The position numbers were made by a program, and so were the translations under genes. The notes under the pieces are model-generated. The model was not told the DNA's origin and did not search any database. It was given only the letters and a program-made list of their open reading frames with translations. Below are positions 1 to 7,190 of a DNA stretch of 9,129 bases, in pieces. Position 1 is the stretch's first letter. Each line of letters opens with the position of its first letter. The stretch spans positions 1 through 9,129 of the forward strand of contig JAHWJF010000099.1 of NCBI GenBank assembly GCA_019348515.1, in the 5' to 3' direction. The stretch is from Chloroflexota bacterium. Its GTDB lineage: Bacteria; Chloroflexota; Chloroflexia; Thermomicrobiales; UBA6265.

Positions 1-1
1 C

Positions 2-820
2 GTCTATCGGCTGCCTGATCAGCCGGGATACTTTGTCGTCGTCAATGCCGCCAATCACGCCAAAGATGTCGCCTGGTTGCAAAGCCAGCGAGCGAATCGG
101 CCAGAGCTGGACGTAAATGTGGAAGACGTTTCCGATTCTTTCGGAATGCTGGCGATCCAAGGACCAAGGGCAGAGGGGATCGTGCGGTCGCTGACCGGGG
201 CGAATGTATCTGATCTCGGTCCCTTTCGATGGGAGCGCGCTACCGTCGCCGGCGTTCCTTCCCTCGTCGCGCGCACTGGGTACACCGGGGAGGACGGTTT
301 CGAGTTCTACGTGCCCCAGGCAAGAACAGGCGAGTTATGGGATGCGCTCATGGAGGTAGGAGTCGCCCAAGGGCTGAAGCCAATCGGCCTCGGCGCTCGT
401 GATACCCTGCGTCTAGAAGCTCGAATGCCGTTGTACGGGAACGAGCTCGCTGAGGACATCAGTCCGATAGAGGCTGGTCTCGGTTGGGCTGTCAAACTCG
501 ACAAAGGCCCATTCGTCGGTCGGGAAGCCATCGCCGAGGTGAAGGAATCGGGTCCTTCACGGCGGACCGTTGGATTTCAGTTGCTGGAGCGTGCCGGATC
601 AGCGCGCCACGGCTACCCCGTTCAACTGGGCGGTCGTGACATTGGGATCGTGACGAGCGGCGCGCATTCACCGACGCTCGGCAAGGAAATCGGACTTGCG
701 CTCATCGATGCCGACGCGGCAGGAGTCGGAAAGCCTTTGGAGATTGTCATCAGGGGTCGACCCGTCAAAGCGGAACAAGTGAAACTCCCCTTTTATCGAC
801 GGAGTCGCAATGAAACGTGA
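2..820 (+). CDS. gcvT: Glycine cleavage system T protein (aminomethyltransferase), 5'-truncated
   Basis: The T protein moves the methylene carbon from the aminomethyl-lipoyl arm of the H protein to tetrahydrofolate, giving methylene-tetrahydrofolate and ammonia. It acts in the cytoplasm. The reading frame is already open at the window edge, so 272 C-terminal residues are visible and roughly 95 N-terminal ones lie outside, judged from the usual length of about 365. The fragment contains NAANHAKD near its residues 15-22. Its last Asp matches the catalytic Asp known in this family. Further on are the family motifs ARTGYTGEDGFE, GLGARDTLRLEA with PLYGNEL, DISPIEAGLGW, FVGREA and a C-terminal TSG-x-x-SPTLGK-x-IGLA. 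A TTG at 77 would give a shorter ORF, but conserved family sequence runs upstream of it, so it is not the start. gcvH follows after 30 nt and gcvPA after that, as expected for a gcv operon. Confidence 0.96.
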   Translation, partial: VYRLPDQPGYFVVVNAANHAKDVAWLQSQRANRPELDVNVEDVSDSFGMLAIQGPRAEGIVRSLTGANVSDLGPFRWERATVAGVPSLVARTGYTGEDGFEFYVPQARTGELWDALMEVGVAQGLKPIGLGARDTLRLEARMPLYGNELAEDISPIEAGLGWAVKLDKGPFVGREAIAEVKESGPSRRTVGFQLLERAGSARHGYPVQLGGRDIGIVTSGAHSPTLGKEIGLALIDADAAGVGKPLEIVIRGRPVKAEQVKLPFYRRSRNET

Positions 821-833
821 TGTGCACCATGAG

Positions 834-839
834 AGGAGG
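834..839 (+). promoter_or_regulatory. Shine-Dalgarno sequence of gcvH
   Basis: AGGAGG lies 11 nt before the ATG at 851. The spacing is slightly long, but the match to the anti-Shine-Dalgarno is full and supports this start. An ATG at 829 is out of frame with gcvH. Confidence 0.7.
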
Positions 840-850
840 CGGCACCGCCA

Positions 851-1240
851 ATGAAATCACCAGGCAACCGCAGGTATACGAAGACCCACGAATGGATTTC
901 CCTCGACGGCGACGTCGCCACCATCGGAGTAACTGATTTCGCACAATCCGAGCTCGGAGACATCACGTATCTCGAACTGCCAGAAGTTGGCGACCCAATT
1001 GCGGCTGATCAGGCGTTCGGCATCATCGAGTCGGTCAAGGCGGCTAACGACATCTTCTCACCGGTTGACGGCGAGGTATTGGAGCGGAATGAAGAGGTGT
1101 TAGCCGCCCCGGAGACGATCAACGCGTCACCTTTCGACGAGGCATGGCTGGTGCGTGTTCGCGTCGGCGATTCACAACAAATCGATGCCCTGATGGAATC
1201 GGACGAGTACGATGCGTTCGCGAAATCGGCTGCCCACTAG
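851..1240 (+). CDS. gcvH: Glycine cleavage system H protein (lipoyl carrier)
   Basis: The H protein is a small lipoylated carrier that shuttles the aminomethyl group from the P protein to the T protein and presents dihydrolipoyl groups to the L protein. The 129 residues match the usual family length. The N-terminus reads YTKTHEWI (9-16), the canonical GcvH opening. The lipoylation site is in GIIESVKAANDIFSP (57-71), with Lys63 as the predicted lipoyl lysine. The end WLVRVRV followed by an Asp/Glu-rich helix is also typical. An AGGAGG upstream supports the ATG start. It sits 30 nt after gcvT and 48 nt before gcvPA, so all three are probably cotranscribed. Lipoylation would need LipA/LipB- or LplA-type enzymes, which are not in the window. 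Confidence 0.97.
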   Translation: MKSPGNRRYTKTHEWISLDGDVATIGVTDFAQSELGDITYLELPEVGDPIAADQAFGIIESVKAANDIFSPVDGEVLERNEEVLAAPETINASPFDEAWLVRVRVGDSQQIDALMESDEYDAFAKSAAH

Positions 1241-1288
1241 CATCCCGCCCCAATAAATACTTTTCCGGACCAGTGAAGAAAGAGACCC

Positions 1289-2650
1289 ATGACGTTCAAT
1301 CCGCATACCGATAGCGACCGCGCGTCGATGCTCGACGCCACGGGCGCGACCTCGGTCGCCGAATTTTTTACGCCTGTACCGGATGAAATCAGATTTCCAA
1401 CGTTGGATCTGCCAGGGACCCTTTCGGAGATGGAGGCCACCGACCGTCTCTCGGCAATTGCGGCTCAGAACACGGCGTTCCCAGCGCAAGACGTCTATCT
1501 CGGCGCCGGCTCTTACCGGCATTTCATCCCAGCAGCGGTGGGTCAAATCCTGGCGCGGGGCGAGTTCTACACCGCCTACACGCCCTATCAACCGGAAGTG
1601 GCCCAAGGAACTCTCCAGGTGATCTACGAGTTCCAGAGTCTCATCGCCGCATTGACCGGGATGGATGTCGCCAACGCTTCGATGTACGACGGTGCTACCG
1701 CCCTCGCCGAAGGCGCATTGATGACAGTCTCGAATACACGTGGCCGGCGCCGCATCGTCGTCTCCTCAACGGTGCACCCGGCTTATCGTGCCGTTCTTCG
1801 CACGTACCTCGAAGGCCTCGACGTCGAACTGGTCGAGGTTCCTTTGTCGGATACGGGTTTCATGGCAAGCACCGTGGCCATCACTCCGTATCTGACGGAC
1901 GATCTCGCCTGCGTGGTAGTCCAGTACCCAAACTTTTTTGGTGGGATCGAAGAGATCGCTGAAATCGCGGATCTTTCCCACGCTCGTGGCGGCGCGCTCG
2001 TTGTCAGCACGTACCCGGTCCCACTAGGTCTGCTAACACCACCAGGCGAACTTGGGGCTGACGTTGTTGCGGCCGAGGGCCAAGCTCTCGGAGTCCAACA
2101 AGGATACGGTGGGCCGTACGTCGGTCTCCTGGCAGCGCGGCAAGGCTACTTGCGGCAGATGCCGGGCAGACTGGCTGGGATGACCACGGACTCGGAGGCT
2201 AAGCGCGGTTTCGTGTTGACGTTGCAGACCCGGGAGCAGCACATTCGCCGCGAGAAGGCAACATCAAATATCTGTACGAACCAGGGGCTCATGGCGACGG
2301 CCGCGACGGTCTATATGGCAACGCTGGGTCCTCAAGGTTTTCGGGAGGTCGCACAGCGCAGCTATCAAAACGCGCACTATCTCGCGCAGCGGATACGCGA
2401 GGTTCCAGGCTACTCCCTGGCGACGGAAGGACCGTTTTTTCACGAGTTCGTGGTTTCCACGCCGGTAGCGGCGCGAGAGGTCCTGTCGCACCTTCTCGAA
2501 GATGGAATCCTCGGCGGGCTCGATCTCGCCACAGTCGATCCCTCGCTTGATCACTATCTCCTTATGTGCGCCACAGAAACGAACTCCAAGGATGGAATCG
2601 ATCGGTTGATCGGCGCTCTACTGCGGAAGAGCGCCGGTAAAAATCCGTGA
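1289..2650 (+). CDS. gcvPA: Glycine dehydrogenase (decarboxylating) subunit 1
   Basis: This is the N-terminal-half subunit of the split P protein, which decarboxylates glycine and passes the aminomethyl group to lipoyl-GcvH. At 453 residues it matches stand-alone GcvPA rather than the roughly 950-residue fused GcvP. Visible motifs are GSYRHFIPAAV (74-84), YTPYQPEVAQGTLQ (97-110), ASMYDGATALAE (130-141), VVQYPNFFG (210-218), GQALGVQQGYGGPYVG (264-279) and the block around TREQHIRREKATSNICTNQ (314-332). The opening PHT-x-x-D with ML is canonical and supports the ATG at 1289, which has a purine-rich but weak ribosome site (AAGAAAGAG). The PLP-binding lysine of the enzyme is carried by the partner GcvPB. 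That gene usually comes next but is absent here: der follows instead. An active enzyme therefore needs gcvPB elsewhere in the genome. Confidence 0.95.
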   Translation: MTFNPHTDSDRASMLDATGATSVAEFFTPVPDEIRFPTLDLPGTLSEMEATDRLSAIAAQNTAFPAQDVYLGAGSYRHFIPAAVGQILARGEFYTAYTPYQPEVAQGTLQVIYEFQSLIAALTGMDVANASMYDGATALAEGALMTVSNTRGRRRIVVSSTVHPAYRAVLRTYLEGLDVELVEVPLSDTGFMASTVAITPYLTDDLACVVVQYPNFFGGIEEIAEIADLSHARGGALVVSTYPVPLGLLTPPGELGADVVAAEGQALGVQQGYGGPYVGLLAARQGYLRQMPGRLAGMTTDSEAKRGFVLTLQTREQHIRREKATSNICTNQGLMATAATVYMATLGPQGFREVAQRSYQNAHYLAQRIREVPGYSLATEGPFFHEFVVSTPVAAREVLSHLLEDGILGGLDLATVDPSLDHYLLMCATETNSKDGIDRLIGALLRKSAGKNP

Positions 2651-2680
2651 GGCCGCGCTAGCGGTTCATCGCGACCGGGC

Positions 2681-2689
2681 TGCTATACT
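2681..2689 (+). promoter_or_regulatory. Candidate extended -10 promoter for der-plsY
   Basis: TGCTATACT fits the extended -10 pattern TGnTATAAT with one mismatch. It lies in the short gap after gcvPA. No good -35 hexamer is present (GCGGTT at 17-bp spacing), which is tolerated for extended -10 promoters. Transcription would start near 2696, leaving a leader of about 95 nt before the der GTG. This suggests der-plsY is transcribed apart from the gcv genes, perhaps with some read-through. Inferred from sequence only. Confidence 0.5.
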
Positions 2690-2790
2690 CGCTCGCTGGT
2701 GTGCGTTCCGGCCATCAGGTCTTGGGCGCGAGGGGAAACGCGGCGTCTGATTCGGCCGCGGACTTGACGTGCTGTGTTCACGGAGCGCTC

Positions 2791-4128
2791 GTGGCGAAAC
2801 CGATTGTTGCAATCGTAGGCCGGCCCAATGTGGGCAAGTCCACGCTTTTCAACCGACTTATCGGTGAGCGTCGCGCCATCGTGGAAGATGAGCCAGGGAC
2901 GACGCGAGATCGTGTGTACGGGACCACCGATTGGGGCGGGGTCGAATTCACCATTGTCGACACTGGTGGCCTCCAGGACGATCAGGAGGTTGAAAGCGGT
3001 TCGCTGACCCAGATTGCTCGCCACACTCGCGATCAGGCTCATGTTGCCATCGGGGAGGCCGACGTCATTGTCTTCATGGTCGATGGGCGGAGCGGGATCA
3101 CGGCGGGTGACCATGAAGTTGCTGATCTTCTCCGTCGGGCCGATAAACCCACCATCCTCGTGGCAAATAAAGCCGACAGCGCGGCGCGGCGTGACTCGGT
3201 CTTTGAGTTCTACGAACTCGGTCTCGGCGATCCGATTGCCATCTCCTCCTACCATGGAAGTGGCACTGGTGATCTGCTCGATCGCATAGTCGAGGCGCTT
3301 CCTGAGGTCGAGGACGAAGCCGAGCCTGAGGGTCCCGCCATCGCCATCGTAGGTCGCCCAAACGTCGGCAAGAGCCGTCTGCTCAATGCGCTGATCGGGC
3401 AGGAGCGATCGATCGTGAGCGATGTCCCGGGAACGACCCGTGACACTCTCGATACAGTTCTCGTCTGGGCCGGCCAACCCATCACTCTCATCGACACGGC
3501 TGGCATCCGGCGCCGGGGCAGAATCGACCGCGGAATCGAGCAATACAGCGTCCTCCGGTCGATGCGCGCGATTGACAGGGCGGATGTTGTCCTCTTGGTA
3601 ATCGACGCGACCGAAGGTTTCACTTCCCAGGACCTGCATATTGCCGGATACATCGCCGAACAGAAGAAAGGTGTGGTCGTCGTCGTCAACAAGTGGGATC
3701 TCATTGAGAAAGACGCGACGACAATGGAGGACTACCGGGAGCAGGCCCGCGCAGCACTCGATTTCATGCCATATGCGCCGCTAACCTTCGTGTCGGCGAA
3801 GTTCGGGCAGCGAGTGCAGCAGGTGATCGACAACGCGCTCGCGGTCGTTGCCGAGCGCCACAAACGGGTACCGACCGCCGCATTAAACAAGATGCTCAAA
3901 GAAGCGGTCGCAGCGCACCCGCCTCCGAGCAAACCAGGGAAGTGGCTCAAGTTCTACTACGCGACCCAGGCCGATACATCACCGCCAACCTTCATCATCT
4001 TTATGAACGATCCGGCCCAGATTCACTTCTCCTATCGGCGGTACCTGGAGAACAAGCTGCGGGAAACCTTTGGATTCTCTGGAACCGCGATCCGGATGAG
4101 TTTCCGCGGACGCGACGAAGGTCGATAG
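2791..4128 (+). CDS. der: Ribosome-assembly GTPase Der (EngA)
   Basis: Der is an essential GTPase with two tandem G domains and a C-terminal KH-like domain, and it matures the 50S subunit. From the GTG at 2791 the protein has 445 residues, normal for the family. G domain 1 has the P-loop GRPNVGKST (10-18), PGTTRD (35-40), DTGG (57-60) and NKAD (126-129). G domain 2 has GRPNVGKSR (188-196), PGTTRD (213-218), DTAG (235-238) and NKWD (300-303). The KH-like part includes PPSKPGKWLKFYY near 378-390 and FMNDP near 404-408. The frame stays open upstream to a GTG at 2701, but family members begin M-x-K-P-x-V-A-I-V-G-R-P-N, and GGAG at 2782-2785 is correctly spaced for 2791. The second P-loop has Arg instead of the usual Ser/Thr after GKS. 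Ser195 itself is kept. plsY follows after 1 nt. Confidence 0.97.
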   Translation: MAKPIVAIVGRPNVGKSTLFNRLIGERRAIVEDEPGTTRDRVYGTTDWGGVEFTIVDTGGLQDDQEVESGSLTQIARHTRDQAHVAIGEADVIVFMVDGRSGITAGDHEVADLLRRADKPTILVANKADSAARRDSVFEFYELGLGDPIAISSYHGSGTGDLLDRIVEALPEVEDEAEPEGPAIAIVGRPNVGKSRLLNALIGQERSIVSDVPGTTRDTLDTVLVWAGQPITLIDTAGIRRRGRIDRGIEQYSVLRSMRAIDRADVVLLVIDATEGFTSQDLHIAGYIAEQKKGVVVVVNKWDLIEKDATTMEDYREQARAALDFMPYAPLTFVSAKFGQRVQQVIDNALAVVAERHKRVPTAALNKMLKEAVAAHPPPSKPGKWLKFYYATQADTSPPTFIIFMNDPAQIHFSYRRYLENKLRETFGFSGTAIRMSFRGRDEGR

Positions 4129-4129
4129 C

Positions 4130-4747
4130 GTGCCAGGCCAGGTGGCCGGCATCGTCCTCGTAGTCTTTGCGTTTCTCGTTGGCGCCATCCCCTGGGGATA
4201 TCTCGCGGGCAGGGTGTCACGCGGCATCGACCTTCGCAGCGTGGGCAGCGGGGGTACTGGCGCGACTAATGTTCTTCGCACGCTCGGTACGAAGCCATCA
4301 ATTGCGGTGGCAATTCTTGATGTCCTGAAGGGGTTGCTCCCAGTCGTCTTCGCGAGGATGGCCAACTTCGACCCAGCATGGACAGCCGCGGCAGCGGTCG
4401 CAACCGTCGCCGGGCACTGCTGGTCGCCGTTTATCGCGTTCAAGGGAGGAAAGGGTGTCGCTACCGGCGCCGGGGCAGCCGTGGGCCTTTTTCCTCAGGT
4501 TCTATTGACCCTGCCCGTAATGGCTCTGATCGTCCGGACAACACGGTTTGTGTCACTAGGCTCACTCGTTGCAGCATGGCTCGGGGCGCTGCTTGCCATG
4601 GCTCTCGCGGCCGCGGGCCAACTCGAATGGCCTGCTACGCTGGCGATCCTGGCAATTTCAGCGATCATCACCCTGCGCCATGAGGGGAACATCCGTCGTC
4701 TTCTGGCGGGAACCGAGCGGCGCATCGGAGAATCCATTCCCCTCTAG
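4130..4747 (+). CDS. plsY: Acyl-phosphate:glycerol-3-phosphate acyltransferase PlsY
   Basis: PlsY is an integral membrane enzyme that transfers an acyl group from acyl-phosphate to glycerol-3-phosphate. This makes lysophosphatidate, the first step of phospholipid synthesis. The 205 residues match the family. Hydrophobic segments lie near 5-25, 57-76, 84-100, 115-135, 141-162 and 168-182. The three conserved loops are visible: VGSGGTGATNVLR (38-50), AGHCWSPFIAFKGGKGVAT (94-112) and LRHEGNIRRLLAGTE (182-196). In the first loop the usual GSGN-x-GATN has Gly in place of the first Asn. The GTG start is 1 nt after the der stop. GAAGG at 4117-4121, inside der, is well placed as ribosome site, so translation is probably coupled. 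The last 90 nt overlap the 3' end of the opposing galE frame. Confidence 0.95.
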   Translation: MPGQVAGIVLVVFAFLVGAIPWGYLAGRVSRGIDLRSVGSGGTGATNVLRTLGTKPSIAVAILDVLKGLLPVVFARMANFDPAWTAAAAVATVAGHCWSPFIAFKGGKGVATGAGAAVGLFPQVLLTLPVMALIVRTTRFVSLGSLVAAWLGALLAMALAAAGQLEWPATLAILAISAIITLRHEGNIRRLLAGTERRIGESIPL

Positions 4748-5752
4748 GCTTCGAGATTGCTGGTCGTCATCCCTATAGCCGTGAGGGAACCGTTGGCGCC
4801 ACGACCACGCCGACGAGACCATATCCTCAAGGGTAGACCGACGTGGTTCCCACCCGAGAACCTCTCGTACCTTGCTGGAGTCAGCCACCAGATTTGCGGG
4901 GTCTCCAGGACGTCGTCCAGAGTAGACCACTGGCACCCCAATCCCGGTAACGCGTTCGACGGCATCGAGTACCTCACGCACCGACGCGCCGCCGCGGGTG
5001 CCGAGGTTCATCGCGCCAAGCGAGGCGCGATGAGCGACCATGTGATCGAGGGCTAAGAGATGAGCGTCGATCAGGTCTGCGACGTGAACGTAATCGCGGA
5101 TTGCGGTTCCATCCGGGGTGGGGAAGTCGGTACCGAAGACGGAGAGCGGTTCGCGCAGCCCAGCGGCGGCATCGAGCGCGCTTGGAATCAAGTGCGTCTC
5201 GGGACGGTGGTCTTCTCCGATGTCTCCGGCCGCCCCGGCGACGTTGAAGTATCGCAGCGCGGCAAACGCGAAGTTGTAGGCGGTGGCATATGAGGCGATC
5301 GCCCGCTCTGCGGCCAACTTCGAGGCGCCATACGGATTGATGGGCTCCAGCGGCGAGTCCTCGGTGATGGGAACGCGTTCCGGCGCACCATAAACAGCCG
5401 CTGTCGACGAAAGGACGATGACCGGTACTCCCACGTCGATCATTGCGTCCAGGACATTCAATGTCCCGCTGGTGTTGACTCGCCAGTATGGCGCGGGATC
5501 GCGGACCGACTCAGGCGCTATCGTTAGCGCGGCGAAGTGAAGCAGCGCGTCCGGCTGGTGCTCGCGCAGGACGGATCTCATTGCAAGCTGGTCGTTAATG
5601 TCGACGTGAGCGAAATGCGCCGCATGCGGCAGCGCTTGCCTACGACCCTGGGAAAGGTTGTCGATCGCCACGACCGTATCGCCGCGTTGGACAAGACGAT
5701 CGACTGCGGTGCTCCCGATATATCCAGCCCCACCGGTGACGACGACTTTCAC
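4658..5752 (-). CDS. galE: UDP-glucose 4-epimerase GalE
   Basis: An extended short-chain dehydrogenase that interconverts UDP-glucose and UDP-galactose with bound NAD. The Rossmann motif TGGAGYIGS (6-14) is at the N-terminus. The catalytic set is Thr117 in SSTAAVYG, Tyr141 and Lys145 in NPYGASK (139-145). LRYFNVAGA (166-174), DGTAIRDYVHVADL (214-227) and GRRPGDPANLVADSSK (279-294) are typical of GalE. The GTG start at 5752 is supported by GGAGGGG at 5755-5761. Family similarity seems to end at WSWRQRFPHGY (316-326). The remaining 38 residues are low-complexity, unlike GalE, and run antisense into plsY, which suggests a lost ancestral stop near 4774. The gene is divergent from glyA. Related epimerases acting on N-acetylated or other UDP-sugars cannot be excluded. 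Confidence 0.93.
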   Translation of the reverse strand: MKVVVTGGAGYIGSTAVDRLVQRGDTVVAIDNLSQGRRQALPHAAHFAHVDINDQLAMRSVLREHQPDALLHFAALTIAPESVRDPAPYWRVNTSGTLNVLDAMIDVGVPVIVLSSTAAVYGAPERVPITEDSPLEPINPYGASKLAAERAIASYATAYNFAFAALRYFNVAGAAGDIGEDHRPETHLIPSALDAAAGLREPLSVFGTDFPTPDGTAIRDYVHVADLIDAHLLALDHMVAHRASLGAMNLGTRGGASVREVLDAVERVTGIGVPVVYSGRRPGDPANLVADSSKVREVLGWEPRRSTLEDMVSSAWSWRQRFPHGYRDDDQQSRSLEGNGFSDAPLGSRQKTTDVPLMAQGDDR

Positions 5753-5754
5753 AA

Positions 5755-5761
5755 CCCCTCC
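5755..5761 (-). promoter_or_regulatory. Shine-Dalgarno sequence of galE
   Basis: On the minus strand GGAGGGG lies just upstream of the GTG at 5752. The spacing is short. This strong site decides the GTG start, which is also where the family N-terminus (MKVVVTGGAGYIG) begins. Confidence 0.65.
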
Positions 5762-5785
5762 AAGAACGTCTCGGGCTCAACCATC

Positions 5786-5791
5786 ATTGTA
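5786..5791 (-). promoter_or_regulatory. Candidate -10 element of galE
   Basis: The minus-strand hexamer TACAAT matches TATAAT at five of six positions. It would start transcription about 26 nt before the galE start codon. The -35 region at the expected distance (GGACGG) is poor. It shares two bases with a plus-strand -10-like hexamer, so the two genes may be driven from one symmetric element. Confidence 0.4.
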
Positions 5792-5795
5792 GAAT
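5790..5795 (+). promoter_or_regulatory. Candidate -10 element of glyA
   Basis: TAGAAT matches TATAAT at five of six positions, lies in the only upstream gap of glyA, and would give a leader of about 60 nt. No clear -35 hexamer is seen. It overlaps the galE -10 candidate on the other strand. I see no glycine-riboswitch-like structure in the leader, but this is reading by eye. Confidence 0.35.
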
Positions 5796-5862
5796 CGCCG
5801 GAGACCGTCCGTCCCCGCGCATACCAGTCCGGCTCCTTCGTGAAGCAAGAAAGGAACCACCG

Positions 5863-7119
5863 ATGCTCGACCTGTCGAGAGCACCGCAATTACAAACCGA
5901 TCCTGAGGTGGCTGGGGCGATCGCGCGCGAAGAAGGCCGCCAACGTGACGGCGTCGAGCTCATCGCGTCCGAAAACTTCGTCAGCGCAGAGGTGTTGGCC
6001 GCGGTTGGGAGCGTCCTCACGAACAAGTACGCCGAGGGATACCCGGGAAAGCGGTATTACGGAGGCTGCGAATACGTCGACGAGGTCGAGCGTCTGGCCA
6101 TAGAAAGGGCGAAACGGCTGTTCGGGGCAGAGCACGCCAACGTTCAGCCGCATTCCGGATCCAATGCAAATCTCGCCGTATACCTGGGATTTCTCGAACC
6201 CGGAGACCGCATCCTCGGACTCAGTCTGGCTGAGGGTGGTCACCTCACACACGGGCACGCGGTCAATTATTCGGGCCGGCTCTTCGAACCACACTTCTTC
6301 GGCGTCGATGCGACCACCGGGCTTATCGATTATGACGAGGTCGCGGCGCGAGCCAGAGATGTTCGACCGCGCGCGATCATCGCCGGTGCCAGCGCCTACA
6401 GCCGTCAGCTGGATTACGAGCGCTTCCGGGCCATCGCTGATGAGGTCGGCGCCTTCTTATTCGCTGATATCGCCCATCCCGCCGGACTGGTGGCAACTGG
6501 CCTTCACCCCAGTCCCATCCCACACGCTCATGTCACTATGACGACCACGCACAAGACGCTGCGCGGCCCCCGTGGGGGCATGATCCTCTGCGCCGAAGAG
6601 CACGCCAAGACGATCGACAAATCGGTCTTCCCTGGGTTGCAGGGCGGCCCCCTGATGCACGTCATCGCCGGCAAGGCTGTGGCTCTCGGCGAGGCGCTGT
6701 CGCCCGAGTTCCAGGACTATTCGGCGCGAATCATTGCGAACGCGCAGGCGATGGCCGCGGAACTGGCCAGCCGAGGACTGCCGATCATCTCAGGGGGAAC
6801 GGACACGCATCTGATGTTGGTCGACGTCGGGTCTCGCGGACTTAGTGGCAGCAAGGCCGAGAAACTTCTCGACCGCGTCGGCATCACATGCAACAAGAAC
6901 ACTATTCCGGGGGATACTCGCCCCCCCGCCCAGGCCAGCGGCATCCGCCTCGGGACACCAGCGGTGACGACGCGCGGTTTTGGTCCCAAGGAATGTCGAA
7001 CCGTGGCGGCCTATATTGTGGACATCCTGGAATCGCCTGAAGACGACCTCGTTCACACCAGACTCGCGGACGACGTGCGGGAATTGATTCGGCGGTTCCC
7101 GCTTCCTGGAGTTCATTGA
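5863..7119 (+). CDS. glyA: Serine hydroxymethyltransferase
   Basis: A PLP enzyme that converts serine and tetrahydrofolate to glycine and 5,10-methylene-tetrahydrofolate, the main cellular source of one-carbon units. The 418 residues match bacterial GlyA. Visible family blocks are ELIASENFVS (32-41), TNKYAEGYPGKRYYGG (53-68), NVQPHSGSNAN (93-103) and HLTHGH (127-132). The PLP lysine is Lys231 within TTTHKTLRGPRGG. Near the C-terminus NTIPGDTRPP is followed by SGIRLGTPAVTTRGFG. AAGGA at 5851-5855, 7 nt before the ATG, supports this start. It is divergent from galE and convergent with the small membrane-protein gene downstream. Together with the gcv genes about 3 kb upstream it forms the serine-glycine one-carbon route, though it is a separate transcription unit. 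Confidence 0.97.
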   Translation: MLDLSRAPQLQTDPEVAGAIAREEGRQRDGVELIASENFVSAEVLAAVGSVLTNKYAEGYPGKRYYGGCEYVDEVERLAIERAKRLFGAEHANVQPHSGSNANLAVYLGFLEPGDRILGLSLAEGGHLTHGHAVNYSGRLFEPHFFGVDATTGLIDYDEVAARARDVRPRAIIAGASAYSRQLDYERFRAIADEVGAFLFADIAHPAGLVATGLHPSPIPHAHVTMTTTHKTLRGPRGGMILCAEEHAKTIDKSVFPGLQGGPLMHVIAGKAVALGEALSPEFQDYSARIIANAQAMAAELASRGLPIISGGTDTHLMLVDVGSRGLSGSKAEKLLDRVGITCNKNTIPGDTRPPAQASGIRLGTPAVTTRGFGPKECRTVAAYIVDILESPEDDLVHTRLADDVRELIRRFPLPGVH

Positions 7120-7190
7120 CGGGAGAACGCGAGACCGGATCTTGGGGATAATCTGGCAAACGCGCTTCCGCGTGCTGGCGAACCTGTGAT

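Noticed and set aside
77..820. Calling gcvT complete from the TTG at 77
   Set aside because: Conserved GcvT sequence, including the NA...KD catalytic block, is encoded upstream of 77 in the same frame.
1172..1606. A 144-codon minus-strand frame across the gcvH-gcvPA junction
   Set aside because: It is antisense to two well-supported genes, and its translation is Arg-rich without motifs, as expected of a shadow frame.
2653..2664. Short palindrome CCGC-GCTA-GCGG after gcvPA as terminator
   Set aside because: It has a 4-bp stem with no T tract, and it lies right before the der promoter. It is within chance for GC-rich DNA.
2683..3639. A 318-codon open frame on the minus strand, antisense to der
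   Set aside because: It shadows a highly conserved gene in GC-rich DNA, where stop-free antisense frames are common. It has no recognisable domains and no ribosome site evident at its start.
7160..7173. Small hairpin ACGCG-CTTC-CGCGT after glyA, as a possible terminator
   Set aside because: The stem is only 5 bp and no T-rich tail follows on either strand, so it is too weak to call.
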